Shown here in pieces: positions 1 to 9,042 of a stretch of 64,000 bases of DNA; position 1 is the stretch's first letter; every line of letters starts with the position of its first letter. Under the pieces are notes generated by a model. The model was not told where the DNA came from. It did not search any database and saw only the letters and a list, made by a program, of their open reading frames with translations. Origin of the DNA: Virgibacillus natechei (GTDB taxonomy: Bacteria > Bacillota > Bacilli > Bacillales > Amphibacillaceae). The position numbers were made by a program, and so were the translations under genes. The DNA is taken from positions 992,001 through 1,056,000 of the forward strand of contig NZ_CP110224.1 of assembly GCF_026013645.1 (NCBI RefSeq), read 5' to 3'.

Positions 1-333
1 GATAATATTGATATTGCATGGGTTCCTGGTGCATTTGAAATTCCATTAATTGCACAGAAAATGGCAAACAATCCAGCATACGATGCAGTTATTACATTAG
101 GGACTGTGATTCGAGGCTCAACACCACACTTTGATTATGTTTGTAATGAAGCTGCTAAAGGTGTCTCAAATGCATCTACTCAATCTGGCAAGCCAGTAAT
201 CTTTGGAGTGCTAACAACCGAAACGATTGAACAGGCAATGGAACGTGCAGGTACTAAAGCAGGAAATAAAGGTGCAGAAGCAGCAGTCTCTTCGATTGAG
301 ATGGCAAATCTCATAAAAGTGATAGAAGAGTAA
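1..333 (+). CDS. ribH: 6,7-dimethyl-8-ribityllumazine synthase, C-terminal part
   Basis: Lumazine synthase condenses 5-amino-6-ribitylamino-uracil with 3,4-dihydroxy-2-butanone 4-phosphate in the penultimate step of riboflavin synthesis. The reading frame is open from base 1, so the gene starts outside the window and about 110 C-terminal residues are present. Visible family features are [10 protein letters not shown] at the left edge, the [14 protein letters not shown] segment with the catalytic-region histidine, and [14 protein letters not shown] followed by [14 protein letters not shown]. In Bacillus it is the last gene of ribDEAH. A strong terminator follows directly, which fits an operon end. 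The family call is secure; only the 5' truncation limits the entry. Confidence 0.95.
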   Translation, partial: DNIDIAWVPGAFEIPLIAQKMANNPAYDAVITLGTVIRGSTPHFDYVCNEAAKGVSNASTQSGKPVIFGVLTTETIEQAMERAGTKAGNKGAEAAVSSIEMANLIKVIEE

Positions 334-337
334 AAGG

Positions 338-377
338 AAGTCGAGAAAGCAGGTTGGTTCTGCTCTCTCGACTTTTT
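338..377 (+). terminator. intrinsic terminator after ribH
   Basis: A GTCGAGAAAGCAG arm pairs with CTGCTCTCTCGAC (one mismatch) across a short loop and is followed by a T run, directly after the ribH stop codon. Confidence 0.85.
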
Positions 378-497
378 AAATGGAAAATTATCCGTTAGTA
401 CGATAAACTAGTAATGTGTGTTAAAAGCCTACAGAATCAGTATGTAGAGTCGAGCTTTTGAACACCCCTATAAGGAAGCTATTTAGAATCGGGGGAG

Positions 498-686
498 ATT
501 GCAATCAAACTATTAATCGTACAATTGGCCATTACAGCTGTTGTTTGGACAGGAATGGCATTCTTTTTTTCTGAAATGGATCAAGTGAGTAAAGCAATAT
601 TCTACATTGTTACATCATGGCTACTGTTATTAATTGTTATCACTTTGAAAGCATATATTCGTAATAAAAAGGGCGACACACAATAG
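498..686 (+). CDS. small two-helix membrane protein with non-standard start (putative)
   Basis: An open frame of about 62 codons encodes two hydrophobic stretches (about residues 5-25, with VQLAITAVVWTGMAFFF, and 32-52, with FYIVTSWLLLLIVITL) separated by an acidic SEMDQ loop, ending in a basic tail with RNKKGD. This looks like a small two-spanning membrane protein. No ATG, GTG or TTG precedes the first helix. A GGGGGAG ribosome-site-like sequence (491-497) sits directly in front of ATT (498) and six bases before ATC (504), so a rare ATT or ATC start is possible. The first ordinary in-frame start is TTG at 525, without a ribosome site. It lies 32 bases before yfmR. Function unknown; the coding character is moderately convincing. 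Confidence 0.45.
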   Translation: MAIKLLIVQLAITAVVWTGMAFFFSEMDQVSKAIFYIVTSWLLLLIVITLKAYIRNKKGDTQ

Positions 687-718
687 CTGCTAGCTTAAAG
701 CGTGAGGAAGGTATGTAA

Positions 719-2596
719 ATGCTTAATATAGAAAATTTATATAAATCATATGGAGAAAAGGTACTATTTCGTGATATTACATGTACGATTTCCGACCGTG
801 AACGGATTGGTCTAATCGGTGTAAATGGTACGGGAAAGTCCACTTTTTTAAAAACGATTGCCGGAATAGATACACCTGAAAAAGGAACGATCAAGCATGC
901 CAAAGATTATCACATTGAATATTTGGCACAGGATCCTGAGCTAGATGAAAATTTAACTGTTATTGAACAAATTTATCATGGTGAAGCTGCAATTATGAAG
1001 GTGATGCGTGACTATGAGCAGGCTTTGTACCGTCTTCAATCAAAACCAGATGACGATGAGGTGCAATCTCACTTACTTAAAATGCAACAAAGGATGGATG
1101 AGTATGAAGCCTGGGAGGCAAATACGACTGCTAAAACGGTACTTACAAAATTAGGAATCATGGATTTTGAAAAGAAGGTTACAGAGCTTTCCGGAGGGCA
1201 AAAGAAACGAGTGGCGATCGCAAAAGCGCTCATTCAACCTGCTGATCTACTAATATTAGACGAGCCGACCAACCATTTGGATAACGAAACAGTCGAATGG
1301 CTAGAGAAATATTTACAAGTATATAAAGGATCTCTATTACTCGTTACGCACGACAGATACTTTTTAAATCGTGTTACCAATCGAATTTATGAATTGGATC
1401 AAGGTAACTTATATATTTATGAGGGTAATTACGAAGTCTTCCTGGAGAAAAAGGCAGAGCGTGAAGAACTAGAAGCGAGTAATGAACAGAAGCATCAAAA
1501 CACGTTGCGACGTGAAATTGCCTGGTTAAAACGAGGAGCAAAAGCTCGGTCAACAAAACAAAAGGCGAGAATTGATCGTGTTTCCGAGATGAAGGAAGAG
1601 ACGTTTCATACAACAAAGCAAAACGTCGATTTCCAAGTAGGCTCCACACGGTTAGGCAAAAAAGTTATTGAATTAAAAGATGTTGAAAAGTCATTTGAAA
1701 ATAAACAGTTATTAGATGGGTTTAACCATCTGGTCGTACCCAGAGACCGTATTGGTATAATTGGTCCAAATGGAACAGGGAAAACAACATTATTAAACAT
1801 AATGGCTGAGCGGATTCAGCCTGATCAAGGAGAAGTAGAAATAGGCGAAACGGTTAAAATTGGCTACTATACCCAAGGCGACGAAGAACTCGATGGAAAT
1901 ATACGGGTTATCGACTATATAAAAGAAGTTGCAGAAGTTGTCCATACGAAAGATGGTTCCGTCATTACTGCAGAACAGATGCTGGAGCGGTTTTTATTTT
2001 CCCGACCTGAACAGTGGACCTATATTCGCAGGCTTTCCGGCGGGGAGAAGCGGCGTCTTTATTTATTAAAGGTTTTAATGACAGAACCCAATGTGTTGTT
2101 TTTAGATGAGCCAACGAATGATTTGGATACCCAAACATTGAGTGTGCTTGAAGAGTATTTGGAGCAATTTCCTGGTGTTGTCATCACCGTTTCCCACGAT
2201 CGTTACTTTTTGGACCGGGTCGTGGATCATTTACTTGTTTTTATAGGTAATGGTAAAACCCAGCATTTCTTTGGAAATTATAGTGACTACCTGGAGCAGA
2301 AAGAGCCAGATGAAGAGAAACCCGCGAAGCAGGAAAAAGTAGAGAAGAAACCGAAACAAAAGAAAAAGCTTTCCTACAAGGAACAAAAAGAATGGAATGA
2401 GATTGAAGATAAAATTATGGATTTGGAAGCAAAAATAGAAGAGATACAAGCAGGCATTGTAGAAGCTGGAAGTGATTCAGAAAAAGTTCAGGATTTATTC
2501 ACCGAGCAGCAGAAAGTGGAAGAAGAATTAGAGATAAAGATGGAGCGTTGGGAGGAACTATCCCTAATAGTCGAGGAATTGGAAAACAAAGCATAA
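719..2596 (+). CDS. yfmR: ABC-F ribosome-associated ATPase, YfmR/Uup type
   Basis: A soluble protein of 625 residues with two ABC ATPase domains and no membrane segment, as in ABC-F translation factors that bind the ribosomal E site. Domain 1 (about 1-250) has Walker A GVNGTGKST, signature LSGGQKKR and Walker B LLILDEPTNHLD. A basic linker (about 250-310, WLKRGAKARSTKQKARIDR) precedes domain 2 with GPNGTGKTT, LSGGEKRR and VLFLDEPTNDLD. The C-terminal 90 residues form a charged coiled coil, which is the Uup/YfmR hallmark. Length matches B. subtilis YfmR (about 629). In B. subtilis YfmR is linked to EF-P in relieving stalled translation. Start ATG has GAGGAAGG upstream. An antibiotic-resistance role is less likely given the Uup-type C terminus. 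Confidence 0.88.
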   Translation: MLNIENLYKSYGEKVLFRDITCTISDRERIGLIGVNGTGKSTFLKTIAGIDTPEKGTIKHAKDYHIEYLAQDPELDENLTVIEQIYHGEAAIMKVMRDYEQALYRLQSKPDDDEVQSHLLKMQQRMDEYEAWEANTTAKTVLTKLGIMDFEKKVTELSGGQKKRVAIAKALIQPADLLILDEPTNHLDNETVEWLEKYLQVYKGSLLLVTHDRYFLNRVTNRIYELDQGNLYIYEGNYEVFLEKKAEREELEASNEQKHQNTLRREIAWLKRGAKARSTKQKARIDRVSEMKEETFHTTKQNVDFQVGSTRLGKKVIELKDVEKSFENKQLLDGFNHLVVPRDRIGIIGPNGTGKTTLLNIMAERIQPDQGEVEIGETVKIGYYTQGDEELDGNIRVIDYIKEVAEVVHTKDGSVITAEQMLERFLFSRPEQWTYIRRLSGGEKRRLYLLKVLMTEPNVLFLDEPTNDLDTQTLSVLEEYLEQFPGVVITVSHDRYFLDRVVDHLLVFIGNGKTQHFFGNYSDYLEQKEPDEEKPAKQEKVEKKPKQKKKLSYKEQKEWNEIEDKIMDLEAKIEEIQAGIVEAGSDSEKVQDLFTEQQKVEEELEIKMERWEELSLIVEELENKA

Positions 2597-2702
2597 CACG
2601 CTTGTAAGAGATTGCAAATTTTCTAAAGTTCACTGCATAACCTGAATAAGATTATGGATATAGATGAAAACTATCATCATAACTTATTTAGGTGGGTCAT
2701 AT

Positions 2703-3272
2703 ATGAATAAAAGGCAATTGTATAATGAAATTTATGAACGAAGGGAGCAACTAGATAGCCTATATACTGAATTCTGGAATTCTTATTCGGGATTAGATAC
2801 ATGGTATTTTTGGTTTCTTATTACGTGTATCGTGCTACCATTGGTTTTCCTTTACTTTGTAATAGACAGAAATAGGTTATTCGAAATTGCTTTTTATGGT
2901 TATACAGCACATATCCTCTGGCTAATGATTGATACTATTTTAACTGCACAAAATTATTTTGTTCATCCACATAGTATCAGCCACCTCACTCCAACTGGAA
3001 TATCGGTAACAGCTGTTTTATTTCCAGTAACTTTTATGTTACTGTATCAATATTGTACCAATAAAGGGAAAAATTTCTATCTGTATGCCGTGATGACATC
3101 GATTGTATTTGCTTTTGGATATGGTGGAATTTCTAATGTGGTAGGCTTATTGGAAATGCACAAAGGTATGAATTTAGCCTATTTATTTCTTATTGATATA
3201 GCAATCGCATTCATTGCTCTATGGGCGACGAAGGTATTCTTGAAAATAAAGAAGACAAATAGGAAAATATAA
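2703..3272 (+). CDS. polytopic membrane protein of unknown function
   Basis: A protein of 189 residues that I do not recognise. After a charged N terminus (about 1-30, NEIYERREQLDSLYTEFW) come about five hydrophobic segments, including WYFWFLITCIVLPLVFLYF, AFYGYTAHILWLMIDTIL, VTAVLFPVTFMLLYQY, a glycine-rich FAFGYGGISNVVGL and a final LIDIAIAFIALWATKV, then a lysine-rich tail. The start is placed at 2703 because TAGGTGG lies about seven bases upstream; a longer frame from 2664 lacks a ribosome site. The gene stands alone, with 107 bases to yfmR upstream and about 90 bases to the next gene. The helix pattern resembles small Bacillus integral membrane proteins, but no function is claimed. Confidence 0.75.
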   Translation: MNKRQLYNEIYERREQLDSLYTEFWNSYSGLDTWYFWFLITCIVLPLVFLYFVIDRNRLFEIAFYGYTAHILWLMIDTILTAQNYFVHPHSISHLTPTGISVTAVLFPVTFMLLYQYCTNKGKNFYLYAVMTSIVFAFGYGGISNVVGLLEMHKGMNLAYLFLIDIAIAFIALWATKVFLKIKKTNRKI

Positions 3273-3361
3273 TTTTTTTGATATTTTATTAAATTTTCCA
3301 TTTCATTCCCTGTTGCGATCGGTTAAAGTAAAGATAGAAAATTAAAATGAGGGATGGATAC

Positions 3362-4411
3362 ATGCAGCAGATATATAGTGATATCATGCAATTTCGTGGG
3401 AGTCATTATGCGTTCGGATATCGGCAGGGAGAATTAGTAAAGGATTCTGTTATGCTAACGAATCGGCAAAGGCAATGGAAAATAAGAAAGCCGCGTTTTA
3501 GCATTCGTGAAGATGAGGTGAAAGAGGCAATTTTACCGATCGCACCCGGAATTTGGGATGAGTTAATCGGTCTTTCGGATGGTTTAAAGATATCGATGGA
3601 AGAAGTATTGAAAGAATTCGGTGGATATCGGCTGGATTATGTAAAAAGCGGGTGCTCTATTTTTACAACCTCTGATTATATGGTTCGAAATTATGATTTT
3701 CATCCTAGAACATATGAAGGACGGTATACGATTTTTCAGCCAAGTGATCAGGGCTATGCTGTTATTGGGCCTGCTCAGCGAATTACAGGGCGTATGGATG
3801 GAATGAATGAGCATGGGCTTACAATGGGCTATAATTTTATCCACCGGAAGAAGCCAGGTGCGGGGTTTATCTGTAACATGATTGGTAGAATCATTCTGGA
3901 AAATTGTGCAAATGTGGAAGAAGCAATTACACTTTTAAAGCAAATACCACATCGTCATTCTTTCAGTTACACGGTGCTGGATGAAAGTGGGGAAACGTTT
4001 GTTATTGAGGCGACTCCAAGAGGGGTTGAAGTGCGACAGTCAAATGTATGTACAAACCACTTTGAAATATTGGGGGAAGAAAATCGCCATCATTTAGATG
4101 ATTCTTATCAAAGGATGCATGCTATCCAACAGCAACAAAGTCAGGCAACGGATGGATACCAAGCTTTTCGAATGATGAATGATTCCGATAAAGGCATTTT
4201 TTCCGATAAATATAAGAATTGGGCTGGAACGATTCATACATCTGTATACTTTCCAAAAGAAAAGAAAGCTTGGTTCGCTCTGGGAGGTGACCGGAAGCCA
4301 GTTATTTTTGACTTTGCAAGATGGCTGGAGGGGGAAAGAATCTCAACAAAGCGGGTTTTAGGTGAAGTTGATACAGATTTACCTTTTATGCACATGGCGA
4401 ATGTACGCTGA
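3362..4411 (+). CDS. C45-type Ntn hydrolase (acyl-CoA:6-APA acyltransferase-like)
   Basis: A 349-residue protein resembling the peptidase C45 / penicillin acyltransferase branch of N-terminal-nucleophile hydrolases, which cleave or transfer acyl groups on amide bonds after autoproteolysis that exposes a cysteine. The likely nucleophile is the cysteine in KSGCSIFTT (about residue 95 here), followed by the family-typical VRNYDF block, then GRMDGMNEHGLTMGYN and a TPRGVEVRQSNVCTNHFE segment. In Bacilli such proteins are often annotated as choloylglycine-hydrolase-like. No signal peptide is seen. Start ATG at 3362 is preferred over ATG at 3347 because GAGGGATGG lies directly upstream of it. The gene is monocistronic. 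The substrate cannot be told from sequence; an N-acyl amino acid or peptide is plausible. Confidence 0.75.
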   Translation: MQQIYSDIMQFRGSHYAFGYRQGELVKDSVMLTNRQRQWKIRKPRFSIREDEVKEAILPIAPGIWDELIGLSDGLKISMEEVLKEFGGYRLDYVKSGCSIFTTSDYMVRNYDFHPRTYEGRYTIFQPSDQGYAVIGPAQRITGRMDGMNEHGLTMGYNFIHRKKPGAGFICNMIGRIILENCANVEEAITLLKQIPHRHSFSYTVLDESGETFVIEATPRGVEVRQSNVCTNHFEILGEENRHHLDDSYQRMHAIQQQQSQATDGYQAFRMMNDSDKGIFSDKYKNWAGTIHTSVYFPKEKKAWFALGGDRKPVIFDFARWLEGERISTKRVLGEVDTDLPFMHMANVR

Positions 4412-4629
4412 TTACTATATTATTTCTCTCTTATTTGGTATAATTAATCATATTTTTAATAGACTAAAAAGGAAGTAATAATCTAATAACATTACATTTT
4501 GATCTATTTTAAGGTTTAGTCTTCATACGAATAAGGGAAACTGTAATCAGACTTTCTTTTTTTGGAAGTAAGCATTTTCTAAGAAATACAGTTATAATAA
4601 GTACAGACAAGTATAATGGAGGTATTATT

Positions 4630-5298
4630 ATGAAACTTTACCAAGTAAGAAAAGGACAATTTGTTTTTTATAAAAATGAATTGCACAAAGTTTATTCTGT
4701 AAAACCTGTTTTTAAAAAATCGATCCACTTGTATCGCTTGAAAGATATGCAGCAAGTCTTAACTAGAGCCAGCGAGATTGAACTGTATAGACCACAAAAT
4801 AATGATACCTTTATTTTTTATGGGAAGCGATATACCATCGATAAAGATAAGAAGCCGGAATCTGGTGATTATATTTTGATTACGAAGCCAGCACCTGATT
4901 TTCTAGATCATTACTCGCTGAATGAAATTGAAAAAGTAGAAAGTGTTGAAGATGGAAATGTTGTAACTACGAAAGACAATGGTGTAAAACATAGCGAATA
5001 TGTTGTTCTGGTTCCTGGGAAAACAGATGCTAGTCAGGAAATAGCTTATCTTGATAAAAATTTAGTACCTGAAGCACAACAAATTGAAGATGAGTCCATT
5101 ACTTATTTGTCAGAAAAAGATACAGCACTGAGACCGGCTGTTAGTGATATCTATATTGATGTTAGAAATGATACGAAAGCAATGGTTGTTGCAATGACAG
5201 AAGATGAAGTAATCTTTGGTCATGGCGTACGCGTACATGTTGCAGAATTGTTGGATGAAAATAATTTTCAGCTTATTTATCGAGATGAAGACTTGTAA
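4630..5298 (+). CDS. conserved hypothetical soluble protein
   Basis: A 222-residue acidic protein without signal peptide or membrane segment. It is rich in short beta-strand-like stretches (KGQFVFYKNELHKVYSVKP near the N terminus, FIFYGKRYTIDKD, YVVLVPGK, EDEVIFGHGVRVHVAELL near the C terminus), suggesting repeated small beta-barrel or SH3-like units. I do not recognise the family. The start has a good GGAGG seven bases upstream. A TATAAT sequence at 4593-4598 precedes it, but I see no convincing -35 element. It is transcribed alone and ends in a strong hairpin terminator shared with the convergent CoA-disulfide reductase gene. Confidence 0.7.
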   Translation: MKLYQVRKGQFVFYKNELHKVYSVKPVFKKSIHLYRLKDMQQVLTRASEIELYRPQNNDTFIFYGKRYTIDKDKKPESGDYILITKPAPDFLDHYSLNEIEKVESVEDGNVVTTKDNGVKHSEYVVLVPGKTDASQEIAYLDKNLVPEAQQIEDESITYLSEKDTALRPAVSDIYIDVRNDTKAMVVAMTEDEVIFGHGVRVHVAELLDENNFQLIYRDEDL

Positions 5299-5303
5299 AC
5301 ATT

Positions 5304-5337
5304 GAAATCCCAGCTTGTGCGCATAGCTGGGATTTTA
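5304..5337. terminator. terminator between convergent genes
   Basis: AAATCCCAGCT and AGCTGGGATTT form an 11-bp stem around a nine-base loop, with T residues after it on the plus strand and a shorter run on the minus strand. It can serve the gene ending at 5298 and possibly the convergent gene ending at 5371. Confidence 0.8.
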
Positions 5338-5370
5338 TATTTGTTGTATTTTAACGCGCAGGCTATTTAA

Positions 5371-6711
5371 TTAGTCAAGCATGCTTGATGCTTTATAACC
5401 GAGAATATTGACAGGATCTTTTGCGCTGGAATAAGGTGGTGCGTAGGCAAGTTCCAATTCTGGGAGATCAGCTACCGTTAACTTTGCCTTGATTGCGGTT
5501 GTTAGGACAGCTAGCCTTTTATCGGCCCCGTCAAAACCAACAACATGCGCGCCGTACAGTTGCCCTGTATTCTCATCAAATAGTACTTTAAGCCAGAGTT
5601 TATCAGATCCAGGATAATATCCAGTGTGCGAGTAAGATTGTAAGGTGGCTTCTTTAAATGTATATCCTGATTGTTTCAACGAAGTACTGTTATTTCCTGT
5701 TGCCCCAACTGTTAAATCAAATATTTTTAAAATAGCGGATCCCATTGTCCCCTTATAAGCAATAGCTTCTCCATTAAGGTGGCTAGCGATGATAAATGCT
5801 TGTCTATGTGCAGGCCAGGCTAGAGCAACGTGACGGGGTTCTTCTATAATTAGACCTTTTGTTTCAATCGCGTCACCAAGTGCATAGATATTCGGATCGG
5901 TTGTCTGCATATAGTCGTTCACAGCAATAGCACCAGTGCTTCCAAGCTTTAAAGAGGCATCAGAAGCAAGACTCGTATTTGGCTTAACGCCTGTTGCTAA
6001 TATTGTCATATCCGCCTGTACGGTGTCCCCACTGTTGAGGTGGATCGTCTTCCCATCATCGGAGTAGCTTTCCATCCCATCATCCAAAATTAACGTAACA
6101 TCTTTTTCTTCTAGATGATCCTCAACAATCGCAGCCATATTTTTATCCACTAATTTCATGACCTGGTCTGATCGATCGATAATTGTACAATCTAATCCAA
6201 GGGCATGTAAGTTTTCAACCATTTCTAAACCGATAAAACCTGCTCCTACAATTGCAACTGTTTTTGGCTGTTCTTTTTTAATGTAGGAATATATGTCATC
6301 CATATCCGGAATTGTGTGAAGGGGAAACATACATGATTCCTTCATTCCTTCTACAGTTGGAATAGAGGCAGATGCCCCTGGTGATAAGATTAATTTATCA
6401 TAGGTTTCCTCATACGTACCTGCATCACTTTTATAGTGAATTTGTTTCGTGGAGCGGTTAATACCAGTGACTTCACAGTTCGTGCGAATCGTAACATCGT
6501 ATTTATCGATAAACGTGTCGGTAGGTACAAGTAAATCGTCTCTTTCCTTTACAACCTCTCCGATATAATAGGGCATACCGCAATTTGAAAATGCGATATG
6601 ATCCCCCTTATCAAAAATGATAATTTGCGATTCTTTATCTTTTCTCCTAATTTGTGCTGCTACGGTTGCGCCACCGCCAACTCCTCCGACAATTATTATT
6701 TTTTGGCCCAT
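5371..6711 (-). CDS. cdr: CoA-disulfide reductase (FAD/NAD(P)H-dependent)
   Basis: A 446-residue pyridine nucleotide-disulfide oxidoreductase that would reduce CoA disulfide with NAD(P)H, keeping CoA, a main low-molecular-weight thiol of many Firmicutes, in thiol form. The N terminus has the FAD dinucleotide fold IIIVGGVGGGATVAAQ, the single redox cysteine in SNCGMPYYIG (about residue 44), the second nucleotide fold VAIVGAGFIGLEMVENL (about 150-165), the FAD aspartate in IYALGDAIE, and the C-terminal YAPPYSSAKDPVNI block typical of CoADR. There is no C-terminal rhodanese domain, so it is the short form. It lies 34 bases behind the NSS transporter on the same strand and may be co-transcribed with the kyn operon. 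Related NADH oxidases are the main alternative. Confidence 0.85.
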   Translation of the reverse strand: MGQKIIIVGGVGGGATVAAQIRRKDKESQIIIFDKGDHIAFSNCGMPYYIGEVVKERDDLLVPTDTFIDKYDVTIRTNCEVTGINRSTKQIHYKSDAGTYEETYDKLILSPGASASIPTVEGMKESCMFPLHTIPDMDDIYSYIKKEQPKTVAIVGAGFIGLEMVENLHALGLDCTIIDRSDQVMKLVDKNMAAIVEDHLEEKDVTLILDDGMESYSDDGKTIHLNSGDTVQADMTILATGVKPNTSLASDASLKLGSTGAIAVNDYMQTTDPNIYALGDAIETKGLIIEEPRHVALAWPAHRQAFIIASHLNGEAIAYKGTMGSAILKIFDLTVGATGNNSTSLKQSGYTFKEATLQSYSHTGYYPGSDKLWLKVLFDENTGQLYGAHVVGFDGADKRLAVLTTAIKAKLTVADLPELELAYAPPYSSAKDPVNILGYKASSMLD

Positions 6712-6745
6712 TCGAAAACGCTCCTTTTTATAGTTAACTTTAGAT

Positions 6746-8089
6746 TTAAATGTCGAATATTGTACTTAGGAAAACGATTATGATGGTAATAGGGGCGACC
6801 CACCTCATAATTTGAAACCATACCTCATAAAGGCCGGTTGACAATTTATTGCTATAGGCGAACTCTTTTATCATAAGCGTCTTATCCATTTTAAAGCCAA
6901 TGAATAAAGCAATTAATAAACAGCCACCTGGTAGTAGAATATTACTTACAAGGTAGTCAGTTGCATCAAACACGGTTAAACCGAAAATCGTAAAATCTGC
7001 TAAGACATTTGATGACAATGCTGCTGGTATACCTGCAAGGAAAACAATTGAACCAGCGATAACTGCGACTTTCCTGCGCGACCGCTGTTTCCCCTCTGTG
7101 AACGCAGAAGTAATGATTTCCAGCATGCTAAAGGACGATGTCATAATAGCGAATAAAAATAATAATAAAAACAGACTCAGGAAGAGTTCTCCAAATGGCA
7201 TTTGGGCGAATGCTTCTGGTAAAACGATGAACAATAAACCGGGTCCTTCTGCTGGTTCAAGCCCGAATGAAAAGACAACCGGAAATATGGCTAGACCTGC
7301 TAAGAAGGAGACAATGATGTTCATGATGGAAACAGACCCTGCAGACATGGGAAGACTTATATCCTTATTTAAGTAAGAACTATAGGTGACCATCACCGAA
7401 AATCCAACAGCTAAAGAGAAAAAGGATTGTCCAAGTGCATACAAGACACCTTCTGTTGTGATCATGGAAAAGTCAGGTTGAAGGAAGAACGTTACGCCTT
7501 CCATAGCTCCTTCAAACGTTAATGCACGTATCACAATAATAATGAAGAAGATAAATAATAAGGGCATTAGTAATTTACTTGCCTTTTCAATCCCATTTTT
7601 TATCCCAAGCGAAACGACGGCTATGTTAATAATTAAAAAGGATGCAAGGCCTACAATTACAATTAGTGGATTTTCCGTAATCGTTGCGAATAGCTCGGAA
7701 TAATCTGTGTTGTCCTGAATGATCATGCCAGGAATGGACAAGGCGCTGTAAATTAACACCCAGCCACCTACCACACTATAAAAGGACATGAGAAGAAAGG
7801 CACCAACTACACCCCAGCGCCCGATGATGGACCAGCCGCTTTTAGGTGCTAGTGTTTGATAGGCGCTGATTGCTTCCTTTTGTGAACCTCGTCCGATAAT
7901 GAATTCGGCAAGTAATATAGGTAGTCCAATAATTATAGTGAATAAGATAAATAATAAGAAAAAAGCACCGCCACCGTTCATTCCTGTCATATAAGGGAAT
8001 TTCCAAATGGCTCCCAGGCCGATGGCTGCACCTGCTGATGATAAAATAAAGCCAAGCTTCGTTGACCACTGATCTTTTTGAGCGGGCAT
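6746..8089 (-). CDS. neurotransmitter:sodium symporter family transporter, probable tryptophan importer
   Basis: A 447-residue protein with about eleven hydrophobic helices and no large soluble domain, the size of bacterial NSS (LeuT-fold) transporters, which import amino acids with Na+. The unwound first helix is visible as SSAGAAIGLGAIWKFPY (about residues 17-33), followed by NGGGAFFLLF and the GLPILLAEFIIGR block. Helix 6 and 8 regions have FSLAVGFSVMVTYSSY and SFSMLEIITSAF. It is the last or next-to-last gene of the kynU-kynB-kynA unit, about 100 bases behind kynA. Characterised family members include TnaT, a tryptophan transporter, so tryptophan is the probable substrate; this is inferred from context. 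The ribosome site (AAGGAAA) is modest. Confidence 0.85.
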   Translation of the reverse strand: MPAQKDQWSTKLGFILSSAGAAIGLGAIWKFPYMTGMNGGGAFFLLFILFTIIIGLPILLAEFIIGRGSQKEAISAYQTLAPKSGWSIIGRWGVVGAFLLMSFYSVVGGWVLIYSALSIPGMIIQDNTDYSELFATITENPLIVIVGLASFLIINIAVVSLGIKNGIEKASKLLMPLLFIFFIIIVIRALTFEGAMEGVTFFLQPDFSMITTEGVLYALGQSFFSLAVGFSVMVTYSSYLNKDISLPMSAGSVSIMNIIVSFLAGLAIFPVVFSFGLEPAEGPGLLFIVLPEAFAQMPFGELFLSLFLLLFLFAIMTSSFSMLEIITSAFTEGKQRSRRKVAVIAGSIVFLAGIPAALSSNVLADFTIFGLTVFDATDYLVSNILLPGGCLLIALFIGFKMDKTLMIKEFAYSNKLSTGLYEVWFQIMRWVAPITIIIVFLSTIFDI

Positions 8090-8190
8090 AATATGATTTC
8101 CTTTCTAAGGTATACTTCGTTTCTATTATTGGGCAGATTTTATCGTAGTTTAATGGGCAAGAAGCCCCCACTGAATGAAGTTTTACTTTA

Positions 8191-9042
8191 CTACATTTTT
8201 GTTCGAATGTCCCATAATTCTGGGAAGAAATAATGATCCAATACTTTTTTAAGGTAGCCAACACCGGAAGAACCACCTGTCCCTGTTTTGTGGCCAATAA
8301 CCCTTTCTACTGTTTTCATATGTTTGAAGCGCCATTGCTGAAATGAATATTCAATATCCACTAGTTTTTCTCCTAACTGATAGAGCTCCCAATATTGATC
8401 AACATTTTTATAAATCGTTAGCCACGCTTGTTCAACGGAGGCATCTTTAACATATGTTTTTGAAACATCTCGATTCAAAAGACTTTCATTAATAGGGAAT
8501 CCTTTTCTTGCCAACGTTTCAATTGCAACATCATAAAGCCCAGGAGACTGGTATGCCTTTTCTAGTGTGTCATGAATCTCCGGTTGTTTTTCATAGATAT
8601 CCAGAATGAATGGTGTCTTATAGCCAAGAACAAATTCAACGAGTCGATATTGATAGGATTGGAAGCCAGATGCATTCCCTAGTTTATCACGGAATTCCAT
8701 GTACTCAGCTGGAGTTAATGTTGAAAGTACATCCCATGCTTGAATCATTTGATCTTGGATGTTAGAAACACGTGCCAGCATTTTAAAGGAAGCCTGTAAG
8801 TCGTTACGCTGTATAGCAGCGATGGCCCCTTGAATTTCGTGAATGGTGAGTTTAAGCCAAAGCTCGCTAACGTGATGAATAATAATAAATAACATTTCAT
8901 CATGGTGATTGGATAACCCTTTCTGGCTAGATAATAATGTATCGAGTTGCAGGTAATCGCCATAGGTCATTTTTTCGATGAAATCTGTATGTATGCCTTT
9001 TTCTGATTGAAATGTATCCTTTAGGTGCTTATCATCAGTCAT
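8191..9042 (-). CDS. kynA: tryptophan 2,3-dioxygenase
   Basis: Haem enzyme that opens the indole ring of L-tryptophan with O2 to give N-formylkynurenine, the first step of the kynurenine pathway. The 283-residue protein has the size of the bacterial enzyme. Visible signatures are the [11 protein letters not shown] segment near residue 30, [18 protein letters not shown] (about 50-67) lining the substrate pocket, the [15 protein letters not shown] block, the axial-ligand region [14 protein letters not shown] (about 235-248) and the flexible [12 protein letters not shown] loop that closes on substrate. Its ATG overlaps the kynB stop by four bases (ATGA), so the two are translationally coupled. 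It is third in the minus-strand order kynU, kynB, kynA, transporter. Confidence 0.96.
   Translation of the reverse strand: MTDDKHLKDTFQSEKGIHTDFIEKMTYGDYLQLDTLLSSQKGLSNHHDEMLFIIIHHVSELWLKLTIHEIQGAIAAIQRNDLQASFKMLARVSNIQDQMIQAWDVLSTLTPAEYMEFRDKLGNASGFQSYQYRLVEFVLGYKTPFILDIYEKQPEIHDTLEKAYQSPGLYDVAIETLARKGFPINESLLNRDVSKTYVKDASVEQAWLTIYKNVDQYWELYQLGEKLVDIEYSFQQWRFKHMKTVERVIGHKTGTGGSSGVGYLKKVLDHYFFPELWDIRTKM

Noticed and set aside
7842..8297. 151-codon minus-strand frame between kynA and the transporter gene
   Set aside because: It overlaps both real genes in another frame and has no ribosome site or domain.
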